Source: Thermococcus sp. JdF3 (GTDB lineage: Archaea; Methanobacteriota_B; Thermococci; Thermococcales; Thermococcaceae). From it: a DNA stretch of 64,000 nt. The position numbers and the translations under genes were made by a program. Positions within the stretch are counted from its first letter, which is position 1. Each line of letters starts with the position of its first letter. Positions 7,749 to 16,804 of this stretch are shown piece after piece. The stretch covers positions 1 through 64,000 of the forward strand of contig NZ_SNUK01000003.1 of NCBI RefSeq assembly GCF_012027495.1, given 5' to 3'. Under the pieces are notes generated by a model. That model was given only the letters and a program-made list of their open reading frames with translations, ran no database searches and was not told where the DNA came from.

Positions 7749-8921
7749 TCAGTACACCAGACCAAACAGGAATAGAGGAACCCTTCCTTTTCCGGTGATA
7801 AGGCCATCAACCGCTATATAGTCGGGCCTCTGATAACGGCCCTTGGATTCGCCGCCGACTTCTATGACCCATTCCCCAACCTTAAAATCTGCCGTTTTCT
7901 CGCCTCTCCTGCCCTTCAGGTAGCAGGGGCCGAAGTTTTTCATGTGGTTTACAAAGAACTCCTCGCGCAGGGCACCCCTGTGGGTGTCAAAGCCTTTTCT
8001 GGCAAAGAACTCTCTCAGTGGAACGGTGAGGTATAGTTTAGGCTCCTTTCTCCCGCCCCTGCAGGGATGAAGGACAATCAAAAGCCCCGCCTTCGATAAG
8101 TCCTCCACGAGCCTTATTGCCATGTTCTTGGAAACTTCGAGGGCCCTGGCTATCCGCGAGTAATTGGCCTCGAATGGGGCGGATTTAGCGACGAGGTAGA
8201 GAAGCTTAAACGCATCGGTCTCATACTTAACGCTGACCTCCCTCAGTGCGGAGAGGTCTTCGAGGATCACCTTCCTGATAGAGTTGTCGAGGGCATCGTA
8301 GAAGCCACTTCTCGGATAGAGTACTCCCCCCTCGCGCATGTATTCCCTCCAGAGAGGGTGGAGTTCAGCGTACATATTTGTCAGGTCAAACGATCTGGAA
8401 AGGACTTCTTCCAGAGGGTATCTGGGAACGTTGAAATTCCTCCTTATGTTGAGCCACTCCCGGAAGGAAGCCGGGGGGAGTTCCTTGAGGACGACCCTTC
8501 TTGACAGGTCTGCCCCGGAATGAACCAGATCTATTGCTGATGAGCCCGAGAAGAACACCCTAACCTCGTGTTCATCGTAGAGCGTCTTTAAGTCCTCGGC
8601 CCACCCCGCTTTCCTGTGGATCTCATCGATGAAAATGTTTCTGTATCCCATCTCCGCGAGGGATTTAACAACCTCATACAGCGAGAAAGGCTTTATTGGA
8701 GTTGAGTCCGCGGAAAAATAGACACTGCTCTCGGTTTCGTTGGCGAGCTGAAGCAGAAGAACGGTCTTGCCCACGCCACGGATTCCTTTGATGCCAACGT
8801 AGTACTCCTCATCAATGGTCCTGAGCTCATCGAAGAGAAAGCGCTTTCTTGGGAACTTTCTCGCCCACGCCATTACCCGCCTGCTCGTGGCGATGAGGGG
8901 TGTGAGGATTCTATCGTCCAT
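7749..8921 (-). CDS. AAA+ family ATPase, COG1373/DUF4143-like
   Basis: 390 aa. Walker A is GIRGVGKTV at about residues 47-55, Walker B FIDEIH at about 95-100, and a sensor-like VRVFFSGSSAI follows. A winged-helix-like region (SRIARALEVSKNMAIRLVEDL) and a C-terminal domain with DFKVGEWVIEVGG, which resembles a restriction-nuclease core, match the archaeal COG1373 ATPase group. The biological role of these ATPases is unknown. ATG 8921 is preceded by AAAAC and a TATA (GTTTATAAG, about 8944-8952), so the mRNA is leaderless. Two adjacent palindromes lie just upstream of the TATA. Confidence 0.75.
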   Translation of the reverse strand: MDDRILTPLIATSRRVMAWARKFPRKRFLFDELRTIDEEYYVGIKGIRGVGKTVLLLQLANETESSVYFSADSTPIKPFSLYEVVKSLAEMGYRNIFIDEIHRKAGWAEDLKTLYDEHEVRVFFSGSSAIDLVHSGADLSRRVVLKELPPASFREWLNIRRNFNVPRYPLEEVLSRSFDLTNMYAELHPLWREYMREGGVLYPRSGFYDALDNSIRKVILEDLSALREVSVKYETDAFKLLYLVAKSAPFEANYSRIARALEVSKNMAIRLVEDLSKAGLLIVLHPCRGGRKEPKLYLTVPLREFFARKGFDTHRGALREEFFVNHMKNFGPCYLKGRRGEKTADFKVGEWVIEVGGESKGRYQRPDYIAVDGLITGKGRVPLFLFGLVY

Positions 8922-8954
8922 GTTTTAACGTGGGAAGTTTTACTTATAAACCTT

Positions 8955-8988
8955 GTCCTCGCACGAGGACGATATGCATGCATATCGT
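8955..8988. promoter_or_regulatory. Two adjacent palindromes between the AAA ATPase promoter and dys 3' end
   Basis: 8955-8970 is an inverted repeat GTCCTCG-CA-CGAGGAC. 8969-8988 is a perfect 20-bp palindrome, ACGATATGCATGCATATCGT. They overlap by two bases and sit just upstream of the TATA box of the leftward ATPase gene and ~20 bp beyond the dys stop codon. They could be an operator for the ATPase gene or part of a dys transcription end. No protein can be assigned. Confidence 0.4.
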
Positions 8989-9008
8989 TTATGAAAAAGA
9001 ACGAAATG

Positions 9009-10061
<1,053 letters not shown>

Positions 10062-10087
10062 TTATTCTCCAGCCCCAACTCTCCCAC

Positions 10088-10894
10088 ATGCCAGTGGAGA
10101 TAAATCTGGACGGCCTTGGGGTCATAGTTACGGCCTCATCGCGCGGCATAGGCTTCAACCTCGCGCGCGAGCTGCTGAAGAGGAACGCGCGCGTAGTAAT
10201 AAGCTCCAGAAGCGAGGAGAACCTGAAGGAGGCCCTTGACGAGCTTTCGAGCTACGGGGAGGTTCACGCGGTCCGGACGAACCTGTTCGACCAGCGCGAT
10301 CTGGAGGGCCTAGTCAAAGAGGGCTGGGAACTACTCGGTGGAATCGACGCCCTCGTCTGGAACGCTCCCAACGTCCGCTGTGAACCCTGCCTCCTCCACG
10401 AGACAAGCTACATAGACTGGATTGAAGCCTCTGCCCTCCACACGGTCGCCCCGGGCTATCTCACAACGCTTCTCGTCCAGGCGTGGCTTGAGAGGAAAAG
10501 GAAGGGCACGTTGATTTACCTCAACTCCGTCTCGATAAAGGAGCCGATGCCGCCGCTGGTTCTGGCGGACGTTACGAGGGCAGGCCTCCCCCAGCTGGCG
10601 AAGAGCGTTTCGAGAACATACGGAAAGCACGGAATAAGGGCCTACAGCGTTCTTCTAGGCAGCTTCGATACACCCGGAGCGAGGGAGAACCTGAAGCGGG
10701 TTGCCGAGGCGAGGGGGGAACCCTTCGAGGAGACCTGGGAGCGGGAAGTGCTCGGCAGAACTCCGCTCCACAGAACCGGCAGGTGGGAGGAGCTCGGATC
10801 GCTCGTGGCTTTCCTCCTGAGCGAGGAAGCTGAGTACATGCTCGGCTCGACCGCCATCATAGACGGCGCGATGACGAGGGGGATAGACATTTAA
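10088..10894 (+). CDS. SDR-like oxidoreductase lacking the canonical YxxxK motif
   Basis: 268 aa Rossmann-fold protein. The nucleotide-binding loop TASSRGIG (about 14-21) and the C-terminal GRWEELGSLVAFLLSEEA with GSTAIIDGAMTRG are classic SDR features. Where SDRs carry the catalytic Tyr-x3-Lys, this protein has ADVTR followed by AGLPQLAK, so both Tyr and Lys are replaced. This fits the divergent beta-ketoacyl-reductase-like SDR subgroup known to lack the tetrad. It may bind a dinucleotide without classic SDR chemistry. A TATA-like TTTTATTC at about 10060 and ATG 10088 suggest a leaderless transcript, divergent from dys. Confidence 0.75.
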   Translation: MPVEINLDGLGVIVTASSRGIGFNLARELLKRNARVVISSRSEENLKEALDELSSYGEVHAVRTNLFDQRDLEGLVKEGWELLGGIDALVWNAPNVRCEPCLLHETSYIDWIEASALHTVAPGYLTTLLVQAWLERKRKGTLIYLNSVSIKEPMPPLVLADVTRAGLPQLAKSVSRTYGKHGIRAYSVLLGSFDTPGARENLKRVAEARGEPFEETWEREVLGRTPLHRTGRWEELGSLVAFLLSEEAEYMLGSTAIIDGAMTRGIDI

Positions 10895-10917
10895 GCCCAC
10901 CCTTCCTTCTCACGTCC

Positions 10918-11550
10918 ATGAAGGAGGACTACTTCACCGGGGAATTCATAACCAAGATGCGGGAGAGGTACTTCAGGCCGAGGAAGTGGGAGAAGGTCAA
11001 ACCGTTCCGAAATGCAGCCGTTCTGGCGATAGACCTTCAGGCGTACTTCCTCAGGCCGGAGAGCAGGGCGTTCCTGCCTTCCGCGCCGCGCTTCGTTTCC
11101 GGGCTTGTGGAGTTTTACAGAGAGGCGGAGAGACTCGGCGTTCCGATAATTTTCACCCGCCATTTCCATCGGAACGACATCATGACCCGCTGGTGGGGCG
11201 GAGACATGCCGAAGAACGACCCGCTGAACGAACTTCTTGAAGAGTTTAGGCCATTCGCCGGAACCGTCATTGAGAAGAAGACCTACGACGCCTTCCACGG
11301 AACCGAACTTGAGGGCATTCTGAGAAAACTCCACGTGGAGACCGTAGTCATCACCGGCGTCATGACCCACCTCTGCTGCGAGACCACCGCCAGAGAGGCC
11401 TTCGTGAGGGGCTTCAACGTGGTATTTCCGGTCGATGGGACGCTGACCCAGAACAGGTTTTTCCACGAGGCAACGCTCAGAAACCTCTCCCACGGCTTCG
11501 CGGTCACGCCCCTGCTAAAGGAGGTGCTGGAATGGCTCTCGTCGGGATAA
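10918..11550 (+). CDS. Isochorismatase-family cysteine hydrolase
   Basis: 210 aa, with the catalytic triad of the nicotinamidase/isochorismatase fold: Asp in AVLAIDLQ (~39), Lys in IEKKTYDAFHG (~120), and Cys in THLCCETTAR (~155) after the cis-peptide-type GVM. Members hydrolyse amides such as nicotinamide or N-carbamoyl compounds; the substrate is not readable. CATTTAAGC overlapping the SDR stop is a plausible TATA box ~26 nt before ATG 10918. The 3' end overlaps the next gene by 19 nt, so it heads a translationally coupled operon with a flavoprotein and a radical SAM protein. Confidence 0.82.
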   Translation: MKEDYFTGEFITKMRERYFRPRKWEKVKPFRNAAVLAIDLQAYFLRPESRAFLPSAPRFVSGLVEFYREAERLGVPIIFTRHFHRNDIMTRWWGGDMPKNDPLNELLEEFRPFAGTVIEKKTYDAFHGTELEGILRKLHVETVVITGVMTHLCCETTAREAFVRGFNVVFPVDGTLTQNRFFHEATLRNLSHGFAVTPLLKEVLEWLSSG

Positions 11551-12356
11551 TCGGGGCCGGAATAGGGGGCATAGCGACGGCGGTGCAGCTGGCGCGCTAC
11601 GGGATAGAGAGCGTGATTTTCGAGCGCGACCGAATAGGCGGGCTGATAAGGAACGCCTACTCCGTCGAGAACACGATGTTCTTCCCGGACGGAATCAAGG
11701 GCGAAAAGGTCGTCGAAATTCTTGAGGAGTACGTGAAGAAGTACGATCTGAAAATCCTCTACGAGGAAGTTAGGGCCGTTAAGAAGGCCGGCGGACTCTT
11801 TGAAGTTGAAACCGCGGGCGGAGTTCACCGCTTCAAGTACCTCGTGGTGGCAACCGGAACGAGGCCGAGAATGCTCCCCTTCGATGGAATAACCTACCAC
11901 GTCGCCGAAGTTCCGGAGAGGTACTACGAGAGAGTTCTCATCATTGGCGGCGGCGATGTGGCCTTTGACTACGCGCTGACGATGAGCGAGAGGAGCGACG
12001 ATGTGATAATCCTCATGAGGAGCGAGCCGAAGGCCCTGCCCTACCTCCAGGAACTCGTGAAGAAACGCTCAAACATCAGGACGCTGATGGGACAGGTATG
12101 GGAAATAAGGCCTATAAGCGGGAAGCAAAAGCTTTTAGCCAGAACGAGCGCTGGCGACTTTGAGGTAGAGCTAGTGCTCGGGGCCATTGGGAGGGTCCCA
12201 AACATCGAGCTGGTCCAGGGCATCGAGGACGATAACCTTTTCCTAGTCGGGGACGTCAAGAACGGAATCTACCGCCAGACGGCCCTGGCGATAGCGGACG
12301 GCATAAAAACCGCGATGGTGATATGGAGGAGGGAGAGGTATGGAGATACTGAGTGA
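11532..12356 (+). CDS. FAD/NAD(P)-dependent oxidoreductase, thioredoxin-reductase-like without cysteines
   Basis: 274 aa. GIIGAGIGGIATAVQLARYG (6-25) is the FAD-binding Rossmann loop. VVATGTRPR, VLIIGGGDVAFDYAL (NAD(P) site, ~138-152), GAIGRVPN and NLFLVGDVKNG complete the two-dinucleotide-binding fold. Unlike thioredoxin reductases it contains no cysteine at all, so it cannot do dithiol exchange; it more likely passes electrons to a partner. It overlaps the upstream hydrolase by 19 nt and the downstream radical SAM gene by 17 nt, which suggests a shared pathway. It could supply reducing equivalents for the radical SAM enzyme (inference). Confidence 0.78.
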   Translation: MALVGIIGAGIGGIATAVQLARYGIESVIFERDRIGGLIRNAYSVENTMFFPDGIKGEKVVEILEEYVKKYDLKILYEEVRAVKKAGGLFEVETAGGVHRFKYLVVATGTRPRMLPFDGITYHVAEVPERYYERVLIIGGGDVAFDYALTMSERSDDVIILMRSEPKALPYLQELVKKRSNIRTLMGQVWEIRPISGKQKLLARTSAGDFEVELVLGAIGRVPNIELVQGIEDDNLFLVGDVKNGIYRQTALAIADGIKTAMVIWRRERYGDTE

Positions 12357-13287
12357 GGTTGGAGACCCCAACGTTGCGGTCGTTTACATCGGGAAAACTT
12401 CGAAGGGCAACATAGTGGAGTTCGTTGAATCGATTCCGACCTACAATCCGGCCGAGAAGTGGGTGCTCATCGTCTCATCGCTCAACGGCTGTCCGGTCGG
12501 CTGCAAGATGTGCGACGCAGGCTTTTTCTACAAGGGGAGGCTCGACGTCGATGAGCTGATGGAGCAGATAGAGTACCCGATAACCAGGCGCTGGAACGGA
12601 AAGCCGAAAACCAGGAAGTTCAAGGTGCAGTTCGCGCGCATGGGCGAGCCGAGCTTCAACATGGCGGTGATAGAGGCGATGCGCATTTTGGGCGAGCGCT
12701 ACGAGAACTTCCACCCGTCGCTCTCAACGATTGCCCCGATAGGAACCGATAAGTTCTTCGATGCCCTCCTCGAACTCAAGAAGGAGATGTTTCCGACCAA
12801 CTTCCAGCTCCAGTTCTCGATACACTCCACCAGCCCGGAGCAGAGGGACGAGATAATCCCGGTCAGGAAGTGGGACTTCGAGAGGATAGCCGAGTACGGA
12901 AAGGCCTTCTACGACGAGGGCGGCAAGAAGATCACGCTCAACTTCGCCCTCGCGAGGGAGAACGAGGCCGATGCGGAGGTTATAGCCGAGCACTTCCCGA
13001 AGGAGTACTTCCTCATCAAGATAACGCCGCTCAACCCGACGGTAAGCGTGCTAAAGAACAAGCTCACCAACGACGTGGATCTTGAGACGGGCCTTCCGAT
13101 GAAGCACAGGAAGTTCGTTGATGACCTCAGGAGGCTCGGCTACGACGTCATCATCTCCGTCGGCGACACGAGGGAGAACCTCATCGGCTCGAACTGCGGC
13201 CAGTACATCCTCCGCTTCCTCAAGGAGAGGCCAGAGCTTAGGGAGGCATACACATTCGCGAGGGGATTTGAGTTCAGGGTGAGCTGA
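12340..13287 (+). CDS. RlmN-like radical SAM protein
   Basis: 315 aa. The radical SAM cluster motif is CPVGCKMC (CxxxCxxC, about residues 51-58). The following AGFFYKGRLDVDELMEQI, the MGEPSFN motif (~103-109), QFSIHSTSPEQRDEIIP and the terminal SNCGQYI resemble RlmN/Cfr enzymes (COG0820), in which a late Cys acts with a second Cys in methyl transfer to adenosine of RNA. Function is therefore perhaps RNA methylation, but RlmN itself is bacterial and this archaeal branch is uncharacterised. It is the last gene of the overlapping three-gene operon. A 24-nt piece of its 3' end is repeated at 13720-13743. Confidence 0.75.
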   Translation: MEILSEVGDPNVAVVYIGKTSKGNIVEFVESIPTYNPAEKWVLIVSSLNGCPVGCKMCDAGFFYKGRLDVDELMEQIEYPITRRWNGKPKTRKFKVQFARMGEPSFNMAVIEAMRILGERYENFHPSLSTIAPIGTDKFFDALLELKKEMFPTNFQLQFSIHSTSPEQRDEIIPVRKWDFERIAEYGKAFYDEGGKKITLNFALARENEADAEVIAEHFPKEYFLIKITPLNPTVSVLKNKLTNDVDLETGLPMKHRKFVDDLRRLGYDVIISVGDTRENLIGSNCGQYILRFLKERPELREAYTFARGFEFRVS

Positions 13288-13306
13288 GAGTTTCGTTTTT
13301 CGTTAC
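13288..13306 (+). terminator. T-rich probable terminator after the radical SAM gene
   Basis: Directly after the TGA at 13285-13287 the plus strand has a T-rich run (TTTCGTTTTTCGTT), which fits archaeal oligo-T termination for the operon ending here. Confidence 0.35.
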
Positions 13307-13312
13307 TATTTA

Positions 13313-13346
13313 CATACTGGCCTCGTCCCCGCCCTAAAGAACGAGG
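13313..13346 (-). mobile_element. Relic of an IS200/IS605-type right end
   Basis: The minus strand reads TTTAGGGCGGGGACGAGG followed by CCAGTATG, with CCTCGT/ACGAGG flanks. The 21 nt at 13313-13333 match the right-end motif at 80-100 at 18 of 21 positions, including the terminal CAGTATG. It lies inside the truncated reading frame that starts at 13375, as though an element had inserted there and been lost. Confidence 0.45.
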
Positions 13347-13375
13347 CTTGAGAAAAGAGAAAAGTCAACGCCCAC
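13334..13375 (-). pseudogene. 5' fragment of a duplicate of the gene at 13779-14498
   Basis: GTG 13375 opens MGVDFSLFSS and stops after 13 codons, next to the IS605-like relic. The start and its upstream sequence (13364-13391) closely match the start region of the gene at 14498 (14487-14516), whose product begins MGVDYYLVSIF. This looks like the stump of a second copy. Confidence 0.45.
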
Positions 13376-13394
13376 TCTGGCACTCCCTCTGAAT

Positions 13395-13724
13395 TCAGGC
13401 ACTTATTTGGGTTTTGAAGTATTTTTCAGCCCTCTCGACAAGGAATTCATCCTCGATCTTCTTTCCGATGCGTTTTAGGCTCAAGCTCACCAAACTGAGG
13501 CTGAACCATACCCTGTCATCAAGAAGGTCCCGGTAACATTCGTCATCTCTCAGGTTGTCCCCCTTTATCGTAACCAGAACCTTGTCTTCTCCCAGAGTCT
13601 TTATCAAAACGTACTCCTTCTCACTCTCACCCGGCCTGGGCTCCAGCTCATAAAGTCCATCATCGAGGTTCAGGAGTTTTACTTTTACCAGAGTGAAGCC
13701 AGAGGGGGCGGCTTCCAGTCTTCC
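13395..13724 (-). pseudogene. 5'-truncated hypothetical gene
   Basis: The reading frame is open for 110 codons from just inside the 24-bp repeat (an in-frame TGA is at 13725-13727) to the TAA at 13395. It reads as real protein (LLNLDDGLYELEPRPGESEK, later VLVTIKGDNLRDDECYRDLL), but no ATG or GTG is available near the 5' end. Only TTG 13607 could start it, giving 70 aa. The upstream part seems to have been cut at the repeat junction. Its stop lies 20 nt before the stump at 13375, so the two were once arranged like an operon. I do not recognise the family. Confidence 0.45.
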
Positions 13725-13743
13725 TCAAGGAGAGGCCAGAGCT
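13720..13743 (+). repeat. 24-bp exact repeat of the 3' end of the radical SAM gene
   Basis: Positions 13720-13743 are identical to 13215-13238 inside the radical SAM gene. Read on the plus strand in the same frame it encodes FLKERPEL and continues into an unrelated open tail. The two copies bracket the truncated genes and the IS605 relic, marking a duplication or recombination junction. Confidence 0.8.
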
Positions 13744-13778
13744 CAAGGGCTCCGGGCAAATGCACCGCTGTTTTGAGC

Positions 13779-14498
13779 TCAGTCCCTGCTTAAAAAGTCA
13801 GAGAATCTGCAGGTATCTGGGAGCGCATGGAACAGGTCGTGATATGACGGGTCCGAAGTGGGGCTGATGTAAACCAGTTTGGCAGTACCTTCAGTAACCA
13901 CGAGAAGGCGTTCCTTCAGCCCTCCGTGGATGTATGAGCCGTCCCTTAGGGGGAGTAGTCGTCTGTCCACAACCATGAGCCTCGAATACAGCCCCCCTAC
14001 CTTTCCGTCTTCAAGGTCGGTGAGTATCTTCCCGTAGAGCTCCCATCTGCTTCCGGGAACCTCCATGAACACCTGCCCGTCGTTCCAGCCGCAGATGAAC
14101 TCGGCCCCGATGTCAATAAGTCCGTGTATAAACTCCTTCAGCCGGCTGTCAGGAACTCTGTGGAAGACTCTGGAACTGAACTCAGCGATGGTGAAGCTTC
14201 CGACGGTGAGATAAGTGGCATCAATCCATGTATGCTCTCCGAGAGGGGCCCCAATGATTGTGTCAACACCTTTAATTTCAAAATCTGGTCTCCACCGAAG
14301 CTCCTGCTGGAGCTCCTTTTCCCTGAGTTTAAGAAACTCAAGCTCGTATTCTATGGTCGTGCCTTCTTCAGCAAGAATGGATTTGACCTTATGTGGGTTT
14401 CCAAATTTAATGCTCAGAAACTTCCTTCCCACGTTTTCAATAATGCTCTTAGTTGATATTTCCCTGAAGATTGAGACGAGATAATAGTCAACGCCCAC
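13779..14498 (-). CDS. Hypothetical protein
   Basis: 239 aa, soluble, no signal peptide or membrane segment, no recognised domain. The N-terminal ~95 residues are charged and helix-rich (FLKLREKELQQELRWRP), followed by an alternating strand/helix region with an aromatic segment FICGWNDGQVFMEVPGSRWE. GTG 14498 is supported by GGGGGTG upstream, an AT-rich TATA-like stretch (TTTTTAAGTTTAAAAAC, about 14523-14539), and conservation of this start region at 13364-13391. Likely restricted to Thermococcales. Confidence 0.65.
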   Translation of the reverse strand: MGVDYYLVSIFREISTKSIIENVGRKFLSIKFGNPHKVKSILAEEGTTIEYELEFLKLREKELQQELRWRPDFEIKGVDTIIGAPLGEHTWIDATYLTVGSFTIAEFSSRVFHRVPDSRLKEFIHGLIDIGAEFICGWNDGQVFMEVPGSRWELYGKILTDLEDGKVGGLYSRLMVVDRRLLPLRDGSYIHGGLKERLLVVTEGTAKLVYISPTSDPSYHDLFHALPDTCRFSDFLSRD

Positions 14499-14563
14499 CC
14501 TGACACCCCCGCTCTGTTTTGTGTTTTTAAACTTAAAAAGAGAACAGAATCAAAAACCAAAAA

Positions 14564-15712
14564 TCACCAGTCCGCCTCGTGAATCAGCTCACCCTCAGCA
14601 AATACGTGCGTCGGGTAGTTCTCCAGGTGGAAGGGGTCGCCGTTCCAGACGACGAGCGAGGCCCATTTGCCCCCCTCTACGCATCCAAGCTTATCATCAA
14701 CGCCGAGTATTTTCGCGTTGTTGTGGGTGATGACCTTTATCGCCTCCCCCTTGCTCATGCCGAGCCTTATGAAGTGCCTGAGCTGGAGGTAGAGGTTGGC
14801 CTGGAGCGTAACCGGGTGGTCGCTCATCAGCCCGAAGAGGGGCCTGACCTCGAGCAGGTATCTGGCGTTCTTCCAGTCCTCGTGCTTCAGCTCAACCTTG
14901 TATGGGTGGGCGTCGAAGGGGCCGTAGATGACCGGAACGCCTTCCCTCTTTATCTTCTCAAAGGTCTCCCTGCCGTGGACGTCGCCGGCGTGCTCGATGG
15001 TTATCTTGAGCCCGAACTTCCGCTTTATCATGAGCAGCGCCGCGATGTCGTCCTCCTTGTGGACGTGGACGCGGAGCGGGACCTCGCCCTTCAGAACAGG
15101 AATCAGGGCTTCAACGGTGGGCTCGACTTCCTCCGGCTCCTTCTTGCCCTTCTCAAGGAGCGCTATCGTCTTCTGGGTCTTCATGAGCCAGCTGAGGAGA
15201 ATCCCTATTGCTCCCATCCTCGTGCTCGGTCTCGTCCCTTTCCAGCTCGTTGTCGAGCGTGGGTTGTAGCCGAAGGCAGCCTTAACGCCAGCGTACTTGA
15301 TGAAGGCCTCCTCAATGTCGCGCCCGTAGTTCCTAATGAAGACCGCCTTTCCGCCGATTATGTTCCCGCTCCCCGGCAGAACCGACGAGTAGAGGACGCC
15401 GAACTCTATCGAGTGCTTGAAGGCCTTGTCGTCCATGTAAATCGAGTAGAGTGCATCGACGAGTGGGAGAACAGCGTCCATCTGCTCGTTGGCCTCACCC
15501 TCCTGGTAGGGCTCCCCATAGCGGTCCATCCCGATGTGACTGTGGCCGTCTATGAAGGCAGGCGTTACGACGCCTTCGGCTATTATCTCAGCTTCCTTCG
15601 GTTTCTCCTTCGTCACGTCAACGATGTTTCTATCAAAAACGACGTAGACGTCCCTCAGAACGTTCCCCAGACCGTCGTAGAGAAGAGTTGCCTTGACCGC
15701 TTTCACGTTCAT
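14564..15712 (-). CDS. Amidohydrolase (COG1228-type, imidazolonepropionase-related)
   Basis: 382 aa. A beta-rich N-terminal cap precedes the first metal motif FIDGHSHIG (~54-62). Further motifs are LRVHVHKEDD (~218), ITIEHAGDVHG (~240) and the late SDHPVTLQ (~297) with its Asp. The C-terminal beta segment DDKLGCVEGGKWASLVVWNG closes the cap. This is the metal-dependent amidohydrolase fold; members hydrolyse cyclic amides, imides or peptides, and the substrate is unknown. ATG 15712 follows GGTG; the TATA is CATTTAAACG (about 15737-15746). No partner gene is adjacent. Confidence 0.83.
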   Translation of the reverse strand: MNVKAVKATLLYDGLGNVLRDVYVVFDRNIVDVTKEKPKEAEIIAEGVVTPAFIDGHSHIGMDRYGEPYQEGEANEQMDAVLPLVDALYSIYMDDKAFKHSIEFGVLYSSVLPGSGNIIGGKAVFIRNYGRDIEEAFIKYAGVKAAFGYNPRSTTSWKGTRPSTRMGAIGILLSWLMKTQKTIALLEKGKKEPEEVEPTVEALIPVLKGEVPLRVHVHKEDDIAALLMIKRKFGLKITIEHAGDVHGRETFEKIKREGVPVIYGPFDAHPYKVELKHEDWKNARYLLEVRPLFGLMSDHPVTLQANLYLQLRHFIRLGMSKGEAIKVITHNNAKILGVDDKLGCVEGGKWASLVVWNGDPFHLENYPTHVFAEGELIHEADW

Positions 15713-15817
15713 CACCGTTAAGAGATGTGCACTAACGTTTAAATGCTTATCGACTCTGGAATTAAGGGATTATGCAATTCAACAACTATGCAACAAAAGA
15801 TAGGGGAAAGGAACGGC

Positions 15818-16723
15818 TCAGTAGGGGAACTCGACGCCCATCTCCTTCGCTATCTCGCGGAGGTGGGCTATCCTCTCCTCCGTCGGAGGGTGGGTGGCGA
15901 AGAGCCTCGAAACGCGGTCGCCCTCGAAGTGGTTCACGATGAAGAGATGGGCCAGCCCCGGGTTGCCGAGGGGCTTTTTCTTCTTCGCCTCCGCCTCCTT
16001 CTGGAGCTTCTTTACCGCCTCGTCGAGCTTCAGCAGTGCGCTCGCGAGCGCCCAGGGCTTTCCGCTGAGCCTCGCGCCGCCCTCGTCGGCCGCGAACTCC
16101 CTGCGCCTGCTTATCGCCGAGCGGATTATTATCGCCGCTATCGGGGCGGTTATTGCTATAAGGATTGCGTAGATGAATCTGTCGAGGCTGAGGTCGCCGA
16201 ATATGGCCTTGAAGAAGGCGAGGTACTTGGTGAAGTAGGCTATGTAGACGACCGCACCCGCCAGTGCGCCGGCGATGGTGCCGACGAGTATGTCGTGGTT
16301 CTTTATGTGGGTCAGCTCGTGGCCGAGGACACCTTCAAGCTCGTCCCTGTCGAGGAGTTCGAGGATTCCGGTGGTTACCGTCACGAGGGCGTGCTTGGCG
16401 TTCCTTCCGGTTGCGAAGGCGTTCGGCGTCGGGTCGTCGATTACGGCTATCTTGGGCATCGGGAGGCCCGCCCTCTTGCTGAGCTTCTCGACTATCTCGT
16501 ACAGCTCGGGCGCCTCCTCCCTGCTGACCGGTTTAGCCTTCATCATCTTGATAACGAGCTTGTCGCTGTACCAGAAGGTGAAAAAGCTCATTATGACGGC
16601 GAACCAGAACATGTAGGTCATCCATCTGGCGCCGCCGAGGAGATAGCCCATGGCCATCAAAAGGCCGGTTAGGAGGGCTATCATGAACGTCGTTCTGAGG
16701 AACAGCCAGAGTTTCACATCCAT
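15818..16723 (-). CDS. htpX: Zinc metalloprotease HtpX homolog (copy 1)
   Basis: 301 aa. Two N-terminal membrane segments (~8-50), then the M48 zinc motif [13 protein letters not shown] (~137), two more hydrophobic segments, and the third ligand in [24 protein letters not shown]. HtpX is a membrane protease that cleaves misfolded membrane proteins on the cytosolic side. A Lys/Glu-rich insert (QKEAEAKKKKPLG) distinguishes it from the neighbouring copy. ATG 16723 has GAGGTG directly upstream. The next gene upstream is a paralog in the same direction ~80 bp away. Confidence 0.9.
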   Translation of the reverse strand: MDVKLWLFLRTTFMIALLTGLLMAMGYLLGGARWMTYMFWFAVIMSFFTFWYSDKLVIKMMKAKPVSREEAPELYEIVEKLSKRAGLPMPKIAVIDDPTPNAFATGRNAKHALVTVTTGILELLDRDELEGVLGHELTHIKNHDILVGTIAGALAGAVVYIAYFTKYLAFFKAIFGDLSLDRFIYAILIAITAPIAAIIIRSAISRRREFAADEGGARLSGKPWALASALLKLDEAVKKLQKEAEAKKKKPLGNPGLAHLFIVNHFEGDRVSRLFATHPPTEERIAHLREIAKEMGVEFPY

Positions 16724-16804
16724 CACCTCTTTGGTTTACCTTTCAAACCACCTTTACAAACCTTTCGTTCACTTCAGAAGATGGACAGAAATGGGGAGAA
16801 GAAG

